A stretch of 64,000 nt of DNA from DATGPD01 sp031423015 (lineage in GTDB: Bacteria > Planctomycetota > UBA1135 > UBA2386). This document shows, piece by piece, positions 8,744-18,639 of the stretch. Location of the stretch: NCBI GenBank assembly GCA_031423015.1, contig JANPER010000221.1:17290-81289 (forward strand). The letters run 5' to 3'. Both the position numbers and the translations under genes were made by a program. The notes under the pieces are model-generated. The model saw only the letters and a list, made by a program, of their open reading frames with translations. It was not told where the DNA came from and did not search any database. Each line of letters opens with the position of its first letter. The stretch's first letter is position 1.

Positions 8744-9778
8744 TCAGGGATCCTTGCGCTCTTCGTTGTGGGCGGGCGCCTTGATGCCGCCGCTTGCCGG
8801 CAAGAGCGCATCGCGAAGCGCCGCCTGGCCGGCGGCCTTGGCGAACTCTCTGGCCACGAAGCGCAACGAGTCCGGCAGCGACGACTTGGCGAGGCCCTCG
8901 CCCCACGAGTGGCCGCCGCCCTCGATCTTGCGCCAGGTGTGCGGCACTCTCTTCTCCGTCAATGCGGCGTCGAGCAACTCGTTGGTGCCATCGAAGCCGT
9001 AGCGATCCTTGGTGCCGGCATCGAAGTAGATCTGCAGCGTGCTGAGCTGCTCGTTGTCGTGACCCGCCACCAGAGCCAGCGGGTTGTTCGCGGCCCACAA
9101 CTCCTTGTCGATCGGGTCGCCAAACGTCTCCTCGAGCATCGGCGCCAGCCATTCGCTCTTCATCGCCTTCTTGAAGCGATCCGACAGCTTGTCGAGATCG
9201 GGCGGGAACACCGCGGCCGAGTGCGTCGCCACCGTGGCGAATAGCTCGGGGTGCTTGAAGGCGATCTTGAGCGCGCCCATGCCACCCATGCTCACGCCCA
9301 TGAGCGCGCGCTTGCTGCGATCCGCCTCGACGCGGTAGGTCGCGGCGATGTGCGCTAGCAGGTCCTTGACCACCATGTCTTCGGCGCGGCCGGAGTCCTT
9401 GCCGTTGATGTAGAAGCTGCTGCGACCCGGCGACGGGCACACCAAGATCAGCTCCGGCACCTCCTTCTTGCCGATCAAGTCGTCGAGCGCCTGGCTGCCG
9501 CCCCGATCGTGGAAGCGCATGTGGTCCTCCCACATGCCGTGCAGCCACACCACCAGCGGGTACTTGCGATCCTTGTTCTCCGCGGCGTCGTAGCTCTTCG
9601 GTAGATAAATGCCGTAGGGGATCTTGCGTGCCATCGCCTCGCTGGCGAACTCGCGCGCGGCGTAGGTGCCGCACTCGAGATCGGGCGGCGGCACGTCACC
9701 GCCGCGGCGGTTGCGTTGCGCGGGTGACGCGGCGAGAAGGCAGAAGAAAGCGAGGGCGGTGGTGGGGAGCTTGCTCAT
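8744..9778 (-). CDS. Secreted alpha/beta-hydrolase esterase (putative esterase, PF00756-like)
   Basis: A 344-residue exported alpha/beta hydrolase. A signal peptide (MSKLPTTALAFFCLLAASPA) is followed by an esterase D/feruloyl-esterase type domain. The nucleophile elbow is GVSMGGMGAL (Ser at about 163). The likely acid is the Asp in DAGTKDRYGF (near 265), and the His is in EGGGHSWGEG (near 300). YPLVVWLHG marks the oxyanion strand. It probably hydrolyses an ester in the periplasm or outside the cell, such as a carbohydrate ester; the substrate is unknown. The start at 9778 is only 53 bp from the divergent folC start, so the two genes share a very short promoter region. Confidence 0.88.
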   Translation of the reverse strand: MSKLPTTALAFFCLLAASPAQRNRRGGDVPPPDLECGTYAAREFASEAMARKIPYGIYLPKSYDAAENKDRKYPLVVWLHGMWEDHMRFHDRGGSQALDDLIGKKEVPELILVCPSPGRSSFYINGKDSGRAEDMVVKDLLAHIAATYRVEADRSKRALMGVSMGGMGALKIAFKHPELFATVATHSAAVFPPDLDKLSDRFKKAMKSEWLAPMLEETFGDPIDKELWAANNPLALVAGHDNEQLSTLQIYFDAGTKDRYGFDGTNELLDAALTEKRVPHTWRKIEGGGHSWGEGLAKSSLPDSLRFVAREFAKAAGQAALRDALLPASGGIKAPAHNEERKDP

Positions 9779-9831
9779 GGCGTGCGGCAATAGCGCGCGG
9801 GATTGTAGGCTTCCCGCCGATCTCCCTCGCC

Positions 9832-11154
9832 GTGTCTGCAAACAATCCGCGCACTTCGGCCGCCGAACGCATCCTCGCGCTCGTCGCGCCGCTCACCAAC
9901 TACGAGCGCAACCGCCAGGACAAGCCGCGTTGGTCGCTCGACAACATCCGCACGCTGCTGGCGCGACCCGGAGCGACGCCGGCGCGCGGCCTCGCCGTGC
10001 AGGTGGGTGGGTCGAAGGGAAAGGGCACCACGGCTCTCTATCTCGACGCGTTGGCACGGCGCCTCGGGTTGCGGTCAGGGGTGTATTTGTCGCCTCACGT
10101 CGACGACGTCACCGAGCGCGTGCAGATCGACGGCCAGCCGACTCCCATGTTGGAGGATGTGGTGCGCGAGCTGGTCGACTTTGTGAAGCGATCACGTCTC
10201 GCGGACGTGAGCTTCTTCGAAGTGATGACTGCCGCGGCGGCGGAGTGCTACGCCCGCGCCGCGGTCGACCTCGCGGTGTTCGAGGTCGGGCTCGGCGGCC
10301 GCCTCGACGCCACGACCGCAGTGCCGGTTGACGCGTCGATCCTCACCAACGTCGAGCTGGAGCACACCGATCTGCTGGGCGACACCGTCGAGGCGATCGC
10401 GGGCGAGAAGGCGTACATCCTGCGGCCCGGCAAGGTGGCGTTCACTGCTGCGCGCAACGGCGCACTGCGCGTGATCGAAGCGTATGCGCGCGAGGTGCAG
10501 GCACCACTGCGGGTGCTCGACCGCGACCTCCTGCTGGCCATCACGCACGACGACGGACGCACCTTGAGTGGCGTCATCACCGACGGCGGCACGCGCCTGC
10601 CGTTCGTGTTGCCCGACGCGGCGACCTTCGAGACGCAGGCGCTGACGCTTGTTGCTTGCTGTCTGCGGGCGCTGCGCCCCGATCTGGCGCCCAACCTCGC
10701 TGCGGCGCTCGACCCGGTGCGCTTCCGGCCGCATCTCCCGGCGCGCTTCGAGCGCATCGTGACCCCAGACGGCGTGTTCGTCGTGGATGCCGCTCACACC
10801 GAACGTTCCATGCAGGCGACGGCGACCGAGGCGGCGCGCATGGCGCCCGGCCACCGCTTCGCCGTGCTGTTCGCGTCGGCGGCCGGCAAGCGTTGGCAAG
10901 CGGAGTTGAGCTGGCTCGCGCCGATTGTCGATACCTTGTACGTGACCAGACTCGAAGGCACGGCCAGCGAGGACGCGCAGACAATCTGTGCGGGCGCACG
11001 CACCGTGGGCCTGCGGGCCAAGGCGGTCGACGGTGCGGCCGAGGGTCTCGCGGCTCTGCGCCGGCACCAAGGGCCTTGGTTGGTCACCGGCTCGTTCTAC
11101 CTTGCCGGTCAGGTCCGTCGCCTTCTCGGGGTGCATGCCGCGTCGCGATCATGA
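9832..11154 (+). CDS. folC: Bifunctional folylpolyglutamate synthase / dihydrofolate synthase
   Basis: A Mur-ligase-family enzyme of 440 residues that adds glutamate to dihydropteroate and folates in the cytoplasm. The ATP loop is GSKGKGTT (60-67), a variant of the usual GTNGKGS. LSPHVDDVTERVQIDG, FFEVMTAAAAECYA and EVGLGGRLDATT are characteristic folate and metal-binding segments. RFERIVTPDGVFVVDAAHTE marks the third domain. The GTG at 9832 was chosen because the family N-terminus begins about here; the upstream frame reads through the esterase promoter region. The stop overlaps the next ATG by four bases (ATGA). Confidence 0.93.
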   Translation: MSANNPRTSAAERILALVAPLTNYERNRQDKPRWSLDNIRTLLARPGATPARGLAVQVGGSKGKGTTALYLDALARRLGLRSGVYLSPHVDDVTERVQIDGQPTPMLEDVVRELVDFVKRSRLADVSFFEVMTAAAAECYARAAVDLAVFEVGLGGRLDATTAVPVDASILTNVELEHTDLLGDTVEAIAGEKAYILRPGKVAFTAARNGALRVIEAYAREVQAPLRVLDRDLLLAITHDDGRTLSGVITDGGTRLPFVLPDAATFETQALTLVACCLRALRPDLAPNLAAALDPVRFRPHLPARFERIVTPDGVFVVDAAHTERSMQATATEAARMAPGHRFAVLFASAAGKRWQAELSWLAPIVDTLYVTRLEGTASEDAQTICAGARTVGLRAKAVDGAAEGLAALRRHQGPWLVTGSFYLAGQVRRLLGVHAASRS

Positions 11155-11720
11155 GCAACGAAGACCCTGACAACCTCGACTCCGAGTCTCTTGGCACCGG
11201 CACCGCCGGGTATGTCGAGGACCTCTTCGTCACCGACTGCTTCCTGATCAAGGGTCGCTTGACCAACAAGTTCCAGCGCCTCACGCGCATGCTGGAAGAC
11301 CACGAGCGCTCGTACCTATCGATCGAGGACGCCACTCTGGCGTCGCTGCGCGGACCCGAGGTCATCCGCACGCCGCGCGTGATGGTGAACCAGCGCGAGA
11401 TCGTGTTTGCGCACGAACTGGTCGACGTCGCGGGTGACAACGCGCAACGCCGCCTCGCCGCCAACGGCAAGACGGTGCGCGTGCGCGGCTTCTACAACGG
11501 TGCCGTGCAACTCGAGCTGTCGGGCAACTGCGAGCCCGGCGCCTACGAGCCCAAGCGCGGCAACCGGCGCAACTACTTCATCATGACCGAGCCTGTGGTG
11601 CGCGGGCTCAGCTTCGACGAGAACCCCGAGCTGAACATCCTGCGCAAGCTCAGCTACGCGATCGTGCGCAAGGACAAGCTCGCGTACATCTACGACTTCA
11701 GCGACGGCGCTGGGGTGTGA
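11151..11720 (+). CDS. Unknown protein translationally coupled to folC
   Basis: A 189-residue soluble protein of unknown function. The first 20 residues are acidic. The remainder reads as a beta-rich domain repeated in outline: TDCFLIKGRLTNKFQRLTRM, then SIEDATLASLRG, then QREIVFAHELVDVAG and KTVRVRGFYNGAVQLELSGN. The ATG at 11151 overlaps the folC stop (ATGA), so translation is probably coupled. No catalytic motif, signal peptide or membrane segment is visible. The pattern of a ligand-binding beta barrel with a short linker is possible but is only a guess. Confidence 0.75.
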   Translation: MSNEDPDNLDSESLGTGTAGYVEDLFVTDCFLIKGRLTNKFQRLTRMLEDHERSYLSIEDATLASLRGPEVIRTPRVMVNQREIVFAHELVDVAGDNAQRRLAANGKTVRVRGFYNGAVQLELSGNCEPGAYEPKRGNRRNYFIMTEPVVRGLSFDENPELNILRKLSYAIVRKDKLAYIYDFSDGAGV

Positions 11721-11768
11721 GCGCGCGGTCGGCCGGCATTCCGACGTCGGTTGGCGCACGCGCCCGGG

Positions 11769-12545
11769 TCAGCGCGCGGCCACTGGTTGAATCTCGATCC
11801 TCAGGGCGTTCGATGTCGAGAATCCAGCGGGCGGGCAGGGTGGTGGGTTCATCGGGCCCATCCAGCAGAACTGTGCGCTTAGCTCAACGCCGATCAGCTG
11901 GGCGTCGTGCGGTATCGCGAGCACGAGGCGGGAGGCACCAGAGCCATTGCTATCGGTCGGCAAAGAGAGCAGCGGGTCGAGCCAGACGTCCACTCCAACC
12001 ACGCGAATCGGTCGCGTTCGGACGCCGGTTCCGATCAGGATCTCACCCCGCGTGTTCGGTGGCGCACGCGTGCACGTCACAGCGAACTGCGAGTTGCCGA
12101 TCGATGGAATCGATGTGACGCCGATCGCGAGCGGCCCGTCGCAGCCAGGGCTGGAGGCCCCGATCATCTGGACGCCCGTTGGCAACAGGTCGAGCTTGGC
12201 GATGAAAGCGTCCTGGTAAGGGCCGCCATTGTACGACGTATCCCAACCGTCGGCCGTCGTGGGGAAGTTCGACGAACTGGTCTCACCGACGACGACGGCA
12301 ACGCCACGATCGTCCAGCGTGAGGGCGTGCACGAAGTCGTCGGACGAGCCGCCCAACAGCGTGGAGTAGGTCAGCTGCAGGTACCCGCGCAGACTGGGGT
12401 CGAGCCGAGCCACGAAACCATCCTGGGAGTAGCCTGCGTGCCGCCGCATCAGCGCTCCGGGGGTCGTGGGGAACTCGCTGAAGAAGTGCGGCCACCCATT
12501 CGACGAGACTTCTCCGGCCAGCGCGACCGGAACGCGAGAGGGCAC
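11769..12545 (-). pseudogene. 5'-truncated SBBP-repeat protein remnant
   Basis: This reading frame begins in the middle of an SBBP beta-propeller repeat (VALAGEVSSNGW, then FPTTPGAL) and holds one more full unit (YSTLLGGSSDDFVHALTLDD). It ends with the same C-terminal domain as the complete SBBP protein at 14145-16733, including NPPPCPPAGFSTSNALRIEI. There is no signal peptide or N-terminal domain, and an in-frame TGA lies about ten codons upstream of the first possible start (GTG 12545). It looks like the 3' end of a duplicated gene that has lost its front. The remaining codons are still open, so the loss may be recent or the tail may be retained by chance. Confidence 0.7.
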
Positions 12546-12653
12546 AGAAAAACGCTGTCGCTCAGGAGCACCTCAGGCGAGGGGCATACGAAGGCACACG
12601 TCCCTTTCGGGACCATCGTGTTTCCCATCAGAGGCCGAGGCCTCGACAAAGCC

Positions 12654-13457
12654 ATGAAGACCATCGTAGACAACCGCCTCCTTAGCCGTTTCCCTGGTAG
12701 CCTCGTACTGGCTGCCAGCCTCCTGCTCGCGGCCGTGATCGCGCCGCCCGGTGACAGTGCCTCCGCTGCCACCGACATCGTCACGGTCAGCACGAAGGCC
12801 AGCCGCGACGCCACGCTTGCAGAACGGCCTGTGCGGGACGAGGAGATCCCGTTCAAGAAAGCGCGCATCTATTGGGAGTACAACGCCACCGCGAATGATC
12901 TGGGTGTGCACGTCACTCTCGATGCGGAAGACTGGACGCGTCTGCGGATCGAGAATCCGAGCGAGAGAACGCTGTTCGACGTGAGGGGCCGTGGGCCCTA
13001 CCAGAATCTCGGCATGACCGAGTTGTTCTTCGAGGGCGCGGAGCCGTCGCTCAACGAGTTCCCTCTCGCACGTCTGCTCGCGATGTTCCCGGAGGGCGAC
13101 TACACATTCGAGGGCGTGACCGTCAACGCGGAAGAGCTCGAGAGCACGGCCGCGTTCACGCACGCGATACCGGCAGGCCCCCGGGTCTCGGCAACCGTGG
13201 GGTCGAACAATCGCCTCCTCATCACCTGGTCCGAAGTGACCTCACCGCCGGTCGGCTTTCCCAACCGGCCCATTGCGATCTCGGGCTATCAGGTGATCGT
13301 CGAATCGTTCCAGGTCACGCTGCCGGCCACGGCACGGACCGTCACCGTCCCGCCGGAGTTCGTCGCCGCGCTGACGCCCGGGGAGCACCAGTTCGAAGTT
13401 CTGGCGATCGAGCAGGGTGGCAACCAAACGCTCACCGAAGGCTACTTCACCAAGTAG
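12654..13457 (+). CDS. Secreted protein with C-terminal fibronectin-III-like domain
   Basis: A 267-residue exported protein. The N-terminus (MKTIVDNRLLSRFPGSLVLA, then ASLLLAAVIAPPGDSASAA) is a long signal peptide. The central region is not recognised. The last 100 residues fit a fibronectin type III-like fold: AGPRVSATVGSNNRLLITWS, YQVIVESFQVTLPA, TVTVPPEFVAALTPGEHQFE, which would give binding rather than catalysis. Secreted proteins of this outline occur in environmental bacteria without assigned roles. The ATG at 12654 is the first that gives a secretion signal. The 108 bp between it and the SBBP remnant hold nothing that I recognise. Confidence 0.7.
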   Translation: MKTIVDNRLLSRFPGSLVLAASLLLAAVIAPPGDSASAATDIVTVSTKASRDATLAERPVRDEEIPFKKARIYWEYNATANDLGVHVTLDAEDWTRLRIENPSERTLFDVRGRGPYQNLGMTELFFEGAEPSLNEFPLARLLAMFPEGDYTFEGVTVNAEELESTAAFTHAIPAGPRVSATVGSNNRLLITWSEVTSPPVGFPNRPIAISGYQVIVESFQVTLPATARTVTVPPEFVAALTPGEHQFEVLAIEQGGNQTLTEGYFTK

Positions 13458-13529
13458 TGGAGTTCGCCGCGGCGCGCCGACGGCCCGAGCGCCAAGGCCG
13501 CGTCGCGTGAACCAGAGTGCGGAGCCCGC

Positions 13530-14063
13530 ATGCCACCCTTCGTCAAGCTGTCGCTGCTGCTCGTCTTGCCGCCGCTGGCGTTGGCGCTCGGGTTGTGGTG
13601 CATCGCACCGCCGCCCGAGCCTGCGTGGGCCATGTTGCCCGCCACTCCGTGCGCCGAGCTGCTGTCGGTCGGCAGCGAGTCGGGGGGTGTTGCGGCACTG
13701 GCGTCGGGGCGGCCCGCATCGAGCCCCATGGCGCCGCCCGACTCTATGGCAATCCGGCACCCTGTGCCGGGTGACGCAAGCCAGCTCCCCGGGCGGAGCC
13801 GCGCACGGATCAGAGTCTGTGGCCAAGTGCGGCGCTGCGGTCAGCCCGTCCCACGCTGCGAGCTGACGTTCTACTTTGCGGGTCAAGAGTGGCGTGACAG
13901 GCACGCCGACTGGGACCTGACCGATCGCGAAGGTCGCTATGAAGTCGAGATCCCAGCCGCCACCTATCTCGTGTGTTGCGACGCTGGCTGGGGCGCGGTG
14001 ATCACGCTCGTTTTGCGCAGCGGGCAAGGTCCACTCGCGTTCGACATCGAGCTGCCCCCATGA
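13530..14063 (+). CDS. Secreted protein with carboxypeptidase-regulatory-like beta domain
   Basis: A 177-residue protein with an N-terminal hydrophobic segment at residues 5-26 (signal peptide or anchor) and a Pro/Ser-rich linker to about residue 90. The C-terminal 85 residues look like a carboxypeptidase regulatory-like or transthyretin-like beta domain: IRVCGQVRRCGQPVPRCELT, then DLTDREGRYEVEIPAATYLV. Four cysteines in and near the first strands could pair. Such domains are usually structural modules in exported proteins. It follows the FnIII-like gene by 72 bp, so the two may be co-expressed. Confidence 0.65.
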   Translation: MPPFVKLSLLLVLPPLALALGLWCIAPPPEPAWAMLPATPCAELLSVGSESGGVAALASGRPASSPMAPPDSMAIRHPVPGDASQLPGRSRARIRVCGQVRRCGQPVPRCELTFYFAGQEWRDRHADWDLTDREGRYEVEIPAATYLVCCDAGWGAVITLVLRSGQGPLAFDIELPP

Positions 14064-14144
14064 ATGACGGGCCCCACCGCGGCTCTTGCAGCCCAACGCT
14101 TGTACTTTCTCGACAGAGTCGCTTACGTGGCCGACGACGAGTCG

Positions 14145-16733
14145 TCAGGGTTGGATCGTGAGGTCGAGGGCGTTGGAGGCCGACAAGCCAAAGGGCGGGC
14201 AAGGCGGCGGTGAGTTGGGGCCGGCCCACAAGAACTGCGCGAAGACGCGCACGCCACCCAACGACGGGACGTTGACGATCGGCACCGACACCTCGCTGGC
14301 GCCGACTTGGTTGCTGGTCGCCGGGAGCTGCAGGAACACGAGCGTGGGATCGACCCAGACCTCGGCGCCGAACACCACAACCGGGCTCGCGAACCGGTTG
14401 CCAGTGAGCGCAAACAGACCCGACGCGTTCGGCGGCGCGTTGCCGCAGGTGATCGCGAACGCGGCGTTGCCGACGCGCGGCATCGACGTCACTGAGATCG
14501 CGAGCGCTCCAGTGCAACCGGCGCTCGAGCGGCCGAACGTGGCGACGCCGGTGGGCAGCATGTCGAGGCGGGCGACGAACGCGTCGAAAGTGCCGCCGTT
14601 GTAAGTCGTGTCGAAGGCCCCGGCCGTGGTTGGGAAGTCGGCGGAACTCGTGTTCCCCGCGACGATGGCTTCACCCCGGGCATCGAGCGCCACGGCATCG
14701 CCGGTCTCGTGGAACGTCCCGCCGAGGAAGGTCGAGTAGACGAGGCTCAGGAGCGTCGGCGAGAGGCGCGCGACGAACGCATCACCGCCCGGAGCCGTAG
14801 GGCCGTTGTACGTCGTGTCGAATGCGCCCGGCGTGGGCGGGAAGTCGGCGGAACCCGTGCTCCCCGCCACGGTGGGCGCGCTCCGCGCATCCAGCGCGAG
14901 GGCGTTGATGCGCTCGTCGCTTGTCCCGCCGAGGAAGGTCGAGGCGATGAGGTGCGTGCCCGTCGGCGCGAGCTTGGCGACGAATGCGTCACTCGTGCCG
15001 CTCAGGCTCGTGTCGAATGCGCCCGGCGTGGTCGGGAAGTCGGCGGAACCCGTGCTTCCCACCACGGTGGCTACGTCGGTTGCGTCGAGGGCAAGTTCGA
15101 ACGCGTAATCGACGAGTGTCCCGCCGAGGAAGGTCGAGTAGACGAGGCTTGCCCCCGTCGGCGACAGCCGGGTGACGAAGGCGTCACCAGGGAGGCTGCC
15201 GCCGTTGAAGCTGGTGTCGAAGGCGCCCGGCGTGGTCGGGAAGTCGGCGGCGGCGGTTCCGCCCGCGACGGTCGCTGCGCCCTGTGCGTCGACGGCAACC
15301 GCGTAGGCGCCGTCGTCGTCCGTCCCGCCCAAGAACGTCGAGTAGACGAGGCTCGCGCCCGTCGGGGCGAGGCGGGCGACGAACGCGTCGCCGTTGTAGA
15401 GCGTGCCGCCGTTGTAGGTCGTGTCCAAGGCGCCGACCGTGGTGGGGAAGTCGGACGACGAGGTTTGTCCCGCGACCGTGGCTACGCCCTGCCCGTCGAG
15501 GGCGAGGGCGAAGGCCCGGTCACTGGCCGTCCCGCCGAGGAAGGTCGACCAGGCGAGGCTCGCGCCCGTCGGCGACAGCCGGGCCACGAACGCGTCTCTG
15601 AAGAAGGCATGACCGTTGAAGCTCTGGTCGAAGGCACCGGGCGTGGTCGGGAAGTCGCTGGACCCGGTCTCGCCGGCGACGGTCGCCACGCCCTGCGCGT
15701 CGAGGGCGAGCGCATACGCCGTCTCGTTGCCCGTGCCGCCCAGAAACGTCGAGTAGACGAGACTGGCGCCGTCTTGTGCGAGCCGGGTGACGAAGGCGTC
15801 GCCGGGAAGGGGGAGGCTGCCCCCGTTGAAGGTCGCGTCGAAGACGCCCAGCGTGGTCGGGAAGTCGACCGACCCCGTCCCCCCCGCGATGGTCACGGCG
15901 CCTTGTGCGTCGAGGGCGAGGGCAAGCGCGTAGTCGTAGCCCGCTCCACCCACGAGCGTCGACCACACCAGGCCGGGGTCGACGACGAGCGCCCAGCCGG
16001 GTTGGCGGCCGGTCACGTCGAAGCCGAAGCGGTCATCGCCGCGCAGCACGTAGTGGCAGGCGATGGGGCGCTTGTCCCCCGCTGGGCCCACCTCCCAACT
16101 CAGCGGCACCGGCATACGCACGGGGCCCACGCCGGTCTCGAAGACGAGGGCGCCGTCGGTATCGACGCGCATCCGCTCGATACCCTCGACCGCGATCTCG
16201 ACGGGCCCGAGGTCCGCACCCGGTTGCAGGAGCAGGTCGTACTCGAATTGCCCAGCGTGCTCGCGCGCGCGCACGTCGACGCCGGGTTGCACTTCGCGGT
16301 AACGCACCGACTCGTAGAGCGGCACGTCGCTCTGCCACCGGGCTCGGTCAGTGCCGAGGAAGTAGTTGTGACGTCCGGGCAGCTGCACCTCGGCGATCAG
16401 GGTCGGTGCGCTCGCGCCCGCGAAGGTCATCCGCACCGCGACGCCGCGCGCGGTCGCGCTCTCCTCTTGGTTCGCCGCGGGTCGCTCCGTCAACGTGAAG
16501 GTCCATCCCTTCTCTTCGAGGAACACGTTCATCGCCCCGACCCGCGCCACGTAGCGCGCGGCGTGTGTCCACTGCCCAAGGTTCGGCACGAACGCCACCG
16601 GCAGGCGCCCGAGCCGGCGCGCGCCCTCGGGGTTCGGCACGAAGCAAGAGCGCGGCGTGCGCTGTTCGGCCAAGAGCGACACCAGGGTTGCGAGCGTTGC
16701 GATCGCACAGACCGACGTGAGGGAGATCTTCAT
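14145..16733 (-). CDS. Secreted SBBP-repeat beta-propeller protein
   Basis: An 862-residue exported protein. After a signal peptide (MKISLTSVCAIATLATLVSL) comes an N-terminal domain beginning LPVAFVPNLGQW, the type that precedes SBBP repeats in many large surface proteins. From about residue 270 there are seven SBBP units with the core pattern (Y/W)STFLGGT...ALALDAQG..TVAG.T.S.DFPTT, expected to form a beta-propeller. The last 150 residues are the C-terminal domain discussed under findings (ending NPPPC... / SNALDLTIQP). A surface or extracellular binding or structural role is likely. The ATG at 16733 is preferred over the upstream GTG because it starts the signal peptide. Confidence 0.88.
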   Translation of the reverse strand: MKISLTSVCAIATLATLVSLLAEQRTPRSCFVPNPEGARRLGRLPVAFVPNLGQWTHAARYVARVGAMNVFLEEKGWTFTLTERPAANQEESATARGVAVRMTFAGASAPTLIAEVQLPGRHNYFLGTDRARWQSDVPLYESVRYREVQPGVDVRAREHAGQFEYDLLLQPGADLGPVEIAVEGIERMRVDTDGALVFETGVGPVRMPVPLSWEVGPAGDKRPIACHYVLRGDDRFGFDVTGRQPGWALVVDPGLVWSTLVGGAGYDYALALALDAQGAVTIAGGTGSVDFPTTLGVFDATFNGGSLPLPGDAFVTRLAQDGASLVYSTFLGGTGNETAYALALDAQGVATVAGETGSSDFPTTPGAFDQSFNGHAFFRDAFVARLSPTGASLAWSTFLGGTASDRAFALALDGQGVATVAGQTSSSDFPTTVGALDTTYNGGTLYNGDAFVARLAPTGASLVYSTFLGGTDDDGAYAVAVDAQGAATVAGGTAAADFPTTPGAFDTSFNGGSLPGDAFVTRLSPTGASLVYSTFLGGTLVDYAFELALDATDVATVVGSTGSADFPTTPGAFDTSLSGTSDAFVAKLAPTGTHLIASTFLGGTSDERINALALDARSAPTVAGSTGSADFPPTPGAFDTTYNGPTAPGGDAFVARLSPTLLSLVYSTFLGGTFHETGDAVALDARGEAIVAGNTSSADFPTTAGAFDTTYNGGTFDAFVARLDMLPTGVATFGRSSAGCTGALAISVTSMPRVGNAAFAITCGNAPPNASGLFALTGNRFASPVVVFGAEVWVDPTLVFLQLPATSNQVGASEVSVPIVNVPSLGGVRVFAQFLWAGPNSPPPCPPFGLSASNALDLTIQP

Positions 16734-16761
16734 CTTGGTTCGGTTCAGACTCTGCACGGTG

Positions 16762-18520
16762 TCATCGCCCGAACACCAGCTCCAGCGCGTTCGTGAAGTC
16801 GAGGCCGAGCAAGGTCTGCCCTGGGAAGGCGACGGCCTGCGCGGCCAGGCTCACGCGCGCGAGCGAGGGATGGGACGGGACCGCCAAGCCGATGTCGAAG
16901 GTCCCGGCAGCCGGCGCTCGTACCGTCACTGACCCAAAGCTCGTACCCCGTCGCCGGTTGGTAACCGGCGAACAAGAGCGTGCGCTCGTCGAGCGCCTGC
17001 AGGTTCAAGGGCCCGTTGCCGGGCGAGTTGCCGGGCACGAGGTCCTTCACGAGGGTCGTGCCGGCGGCGGTGCCGTCACTGCGCCAGAGTTCGCGCCCCG
17101 ACGCGGTGGTCGTCGCGGCGAAGTAGACGAAGCCGCCCATGCTGGCGAGGCCGCCGGGTGACGAGCCGGTGGGCCCCGGCTCGATGTCGGCGATCAAGCG
17201 GGTGCCGGCCGGTGTGCCATCGGTGCGCCACAGCTCGGCGTCGGTATTGCCGCCATTGGCGCTGCCCGCAGCAACGAAATACGTCTGCCCGCCAACCTGC
17301 GTGAACTCGCGGGGGAACGAGCCGAACGTCGGCACTTGCTGATCGAGGTCGTCGACCAGGGCTGTGCCCGCGACTGTGCCGTCGCTACGCCACAGCTCGA
17401 CGCCTGTCTGCTGGGAGGTGGCGGCAAACACGCACGCGTTGCCACTCGCGAGCAACGCGAACCGATCCCCGTCGGCGAGTGTGGCTAGCGGCACGAAGCG
17501 CGCACCGCCGGGCAGCCGTCGTGTTCCGAGGAGCGTGCCGTCGGAGACCGAGGTCGTGATCACGGCCGTGACGAAGAACAACCGGTTGCCGTCGGCGACC
17601 AGCAAGCTCGGCGCGGTGCCTGTCGTCAACACGGGCACGAAGTTGGTGCCGGCCGGTGTGCCGTCACTCACCCATAGCTCGTAGAACGACGTGGTCTGGT
17701 CACGCGCTGCGAAGAACAGCTTGCCCGCCGCCGCAGTCAGTCCGTGCGCAAGGTTCGACGGCACCAGCAGCGTCGTGCCAGCGGTTGTGCCGTCGCTGCG
17801 GTAGACGCCAGCGTTGCCGATGAAGAACAGCGCCCCCAAGGTGGCGAGCATCGGTTGGGTCGTCACTTCCGCCGGCAGCGCGACGGCGAGGCGCGTACCC
17901 GCGGGCGTGCCGTCGGAACGCCACAACTCGACGGCCTGTGTCGGGTTGACGCGCGACACCGTGAACCACAGCGCACCGCCCTGGACGGTGAGGCTCACCA
18001 CGGGAACCCCGGCGGCCACGCGAGTCGTACCGGTGGTGGTGCCATCGCTGCGCCAGAGTTCTTGCGTCGCGGTTGCGAAGTAGACCGCACCGGCAAACGG
18101 GGTGAGCAACGACGGTCGCGATCCGGCCTCACCTGGCGCGAGGTCGCGCACGAGCGTCGTCCCGACGGTCGTGCCGTCGGTTCGCCACAGCTCGGCGCCG
18201 ATGCTGCCGTCGTCGGCGGCGAACAGCGTCAGCGTTCCCAGGGGCGCAAAGCCCGCGGGCGACGAGCTACCGCTCCCAGGCCTGATGTCGGCGACGAACT
18301 GCGTGCTCCCGGGTAGGCCGCTCGTTCGGTACAGCTCGCGACCCGTCGCGAAGGTCGTGGCTGAGAAGTAGACGTGCGAGCCGACGGTGCGCAGCGCGCC
18401 GGGTTCGGACGATGCGGGCGCCCCAGTGGCGTTGGCGTTGATGTCGCGCAGGAGGGCCGGGCTCTGAGCCGAGGCCGTGCTGATCAGACCGACAACGAGG
18501 GTCAGGGTGCGTAACAACAT
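16762..18520 (-). CDS. Secreted ELWxxDGT-repeat protein, frameshifted near its C-terminus
   Basis: A secreted protein of about 586 residues with signal peptide MLLRTLTLVVGLISTASAQ and eleven repeats of the ELWRxDGTxxGT type, each followed by a beta strand pattern like FxAATxxxGxELW. The repeats probably form a beta-propeller. The frame holding the repeats runs past GYELWVSDGT and then becomes an Arg-rich, unlikely tail. In the adjacent frame, starting about GSVTVRAPAAG (near 16930-16945), a typical C-terminal domain follows and ends TNALELVFGR at the TGA at 16762. A one-base indel or small deletion at 16915-16950 explains both. This entry covers the restored reading. Confidence 0.8.
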
Positions 18521-18639
18521 GCGAGGACCTCCGAAATGCGCGCGCGGGGCGACGCGTGCGCGAGACATAGCGCGGGAGCGAGAAACCGTAACGCGCCTGT
18601 TGGAAAGCAACTGCGGACTCACGTCGGTTCCCGTGCGCC

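Noticed and set aside
14709..16796. 695-codon plus-strand frame opposite the SBBP gene
   Set aside because: Its apparent repeats are antisense images of the SBBP repeats; there is no signal peptide or known motif.
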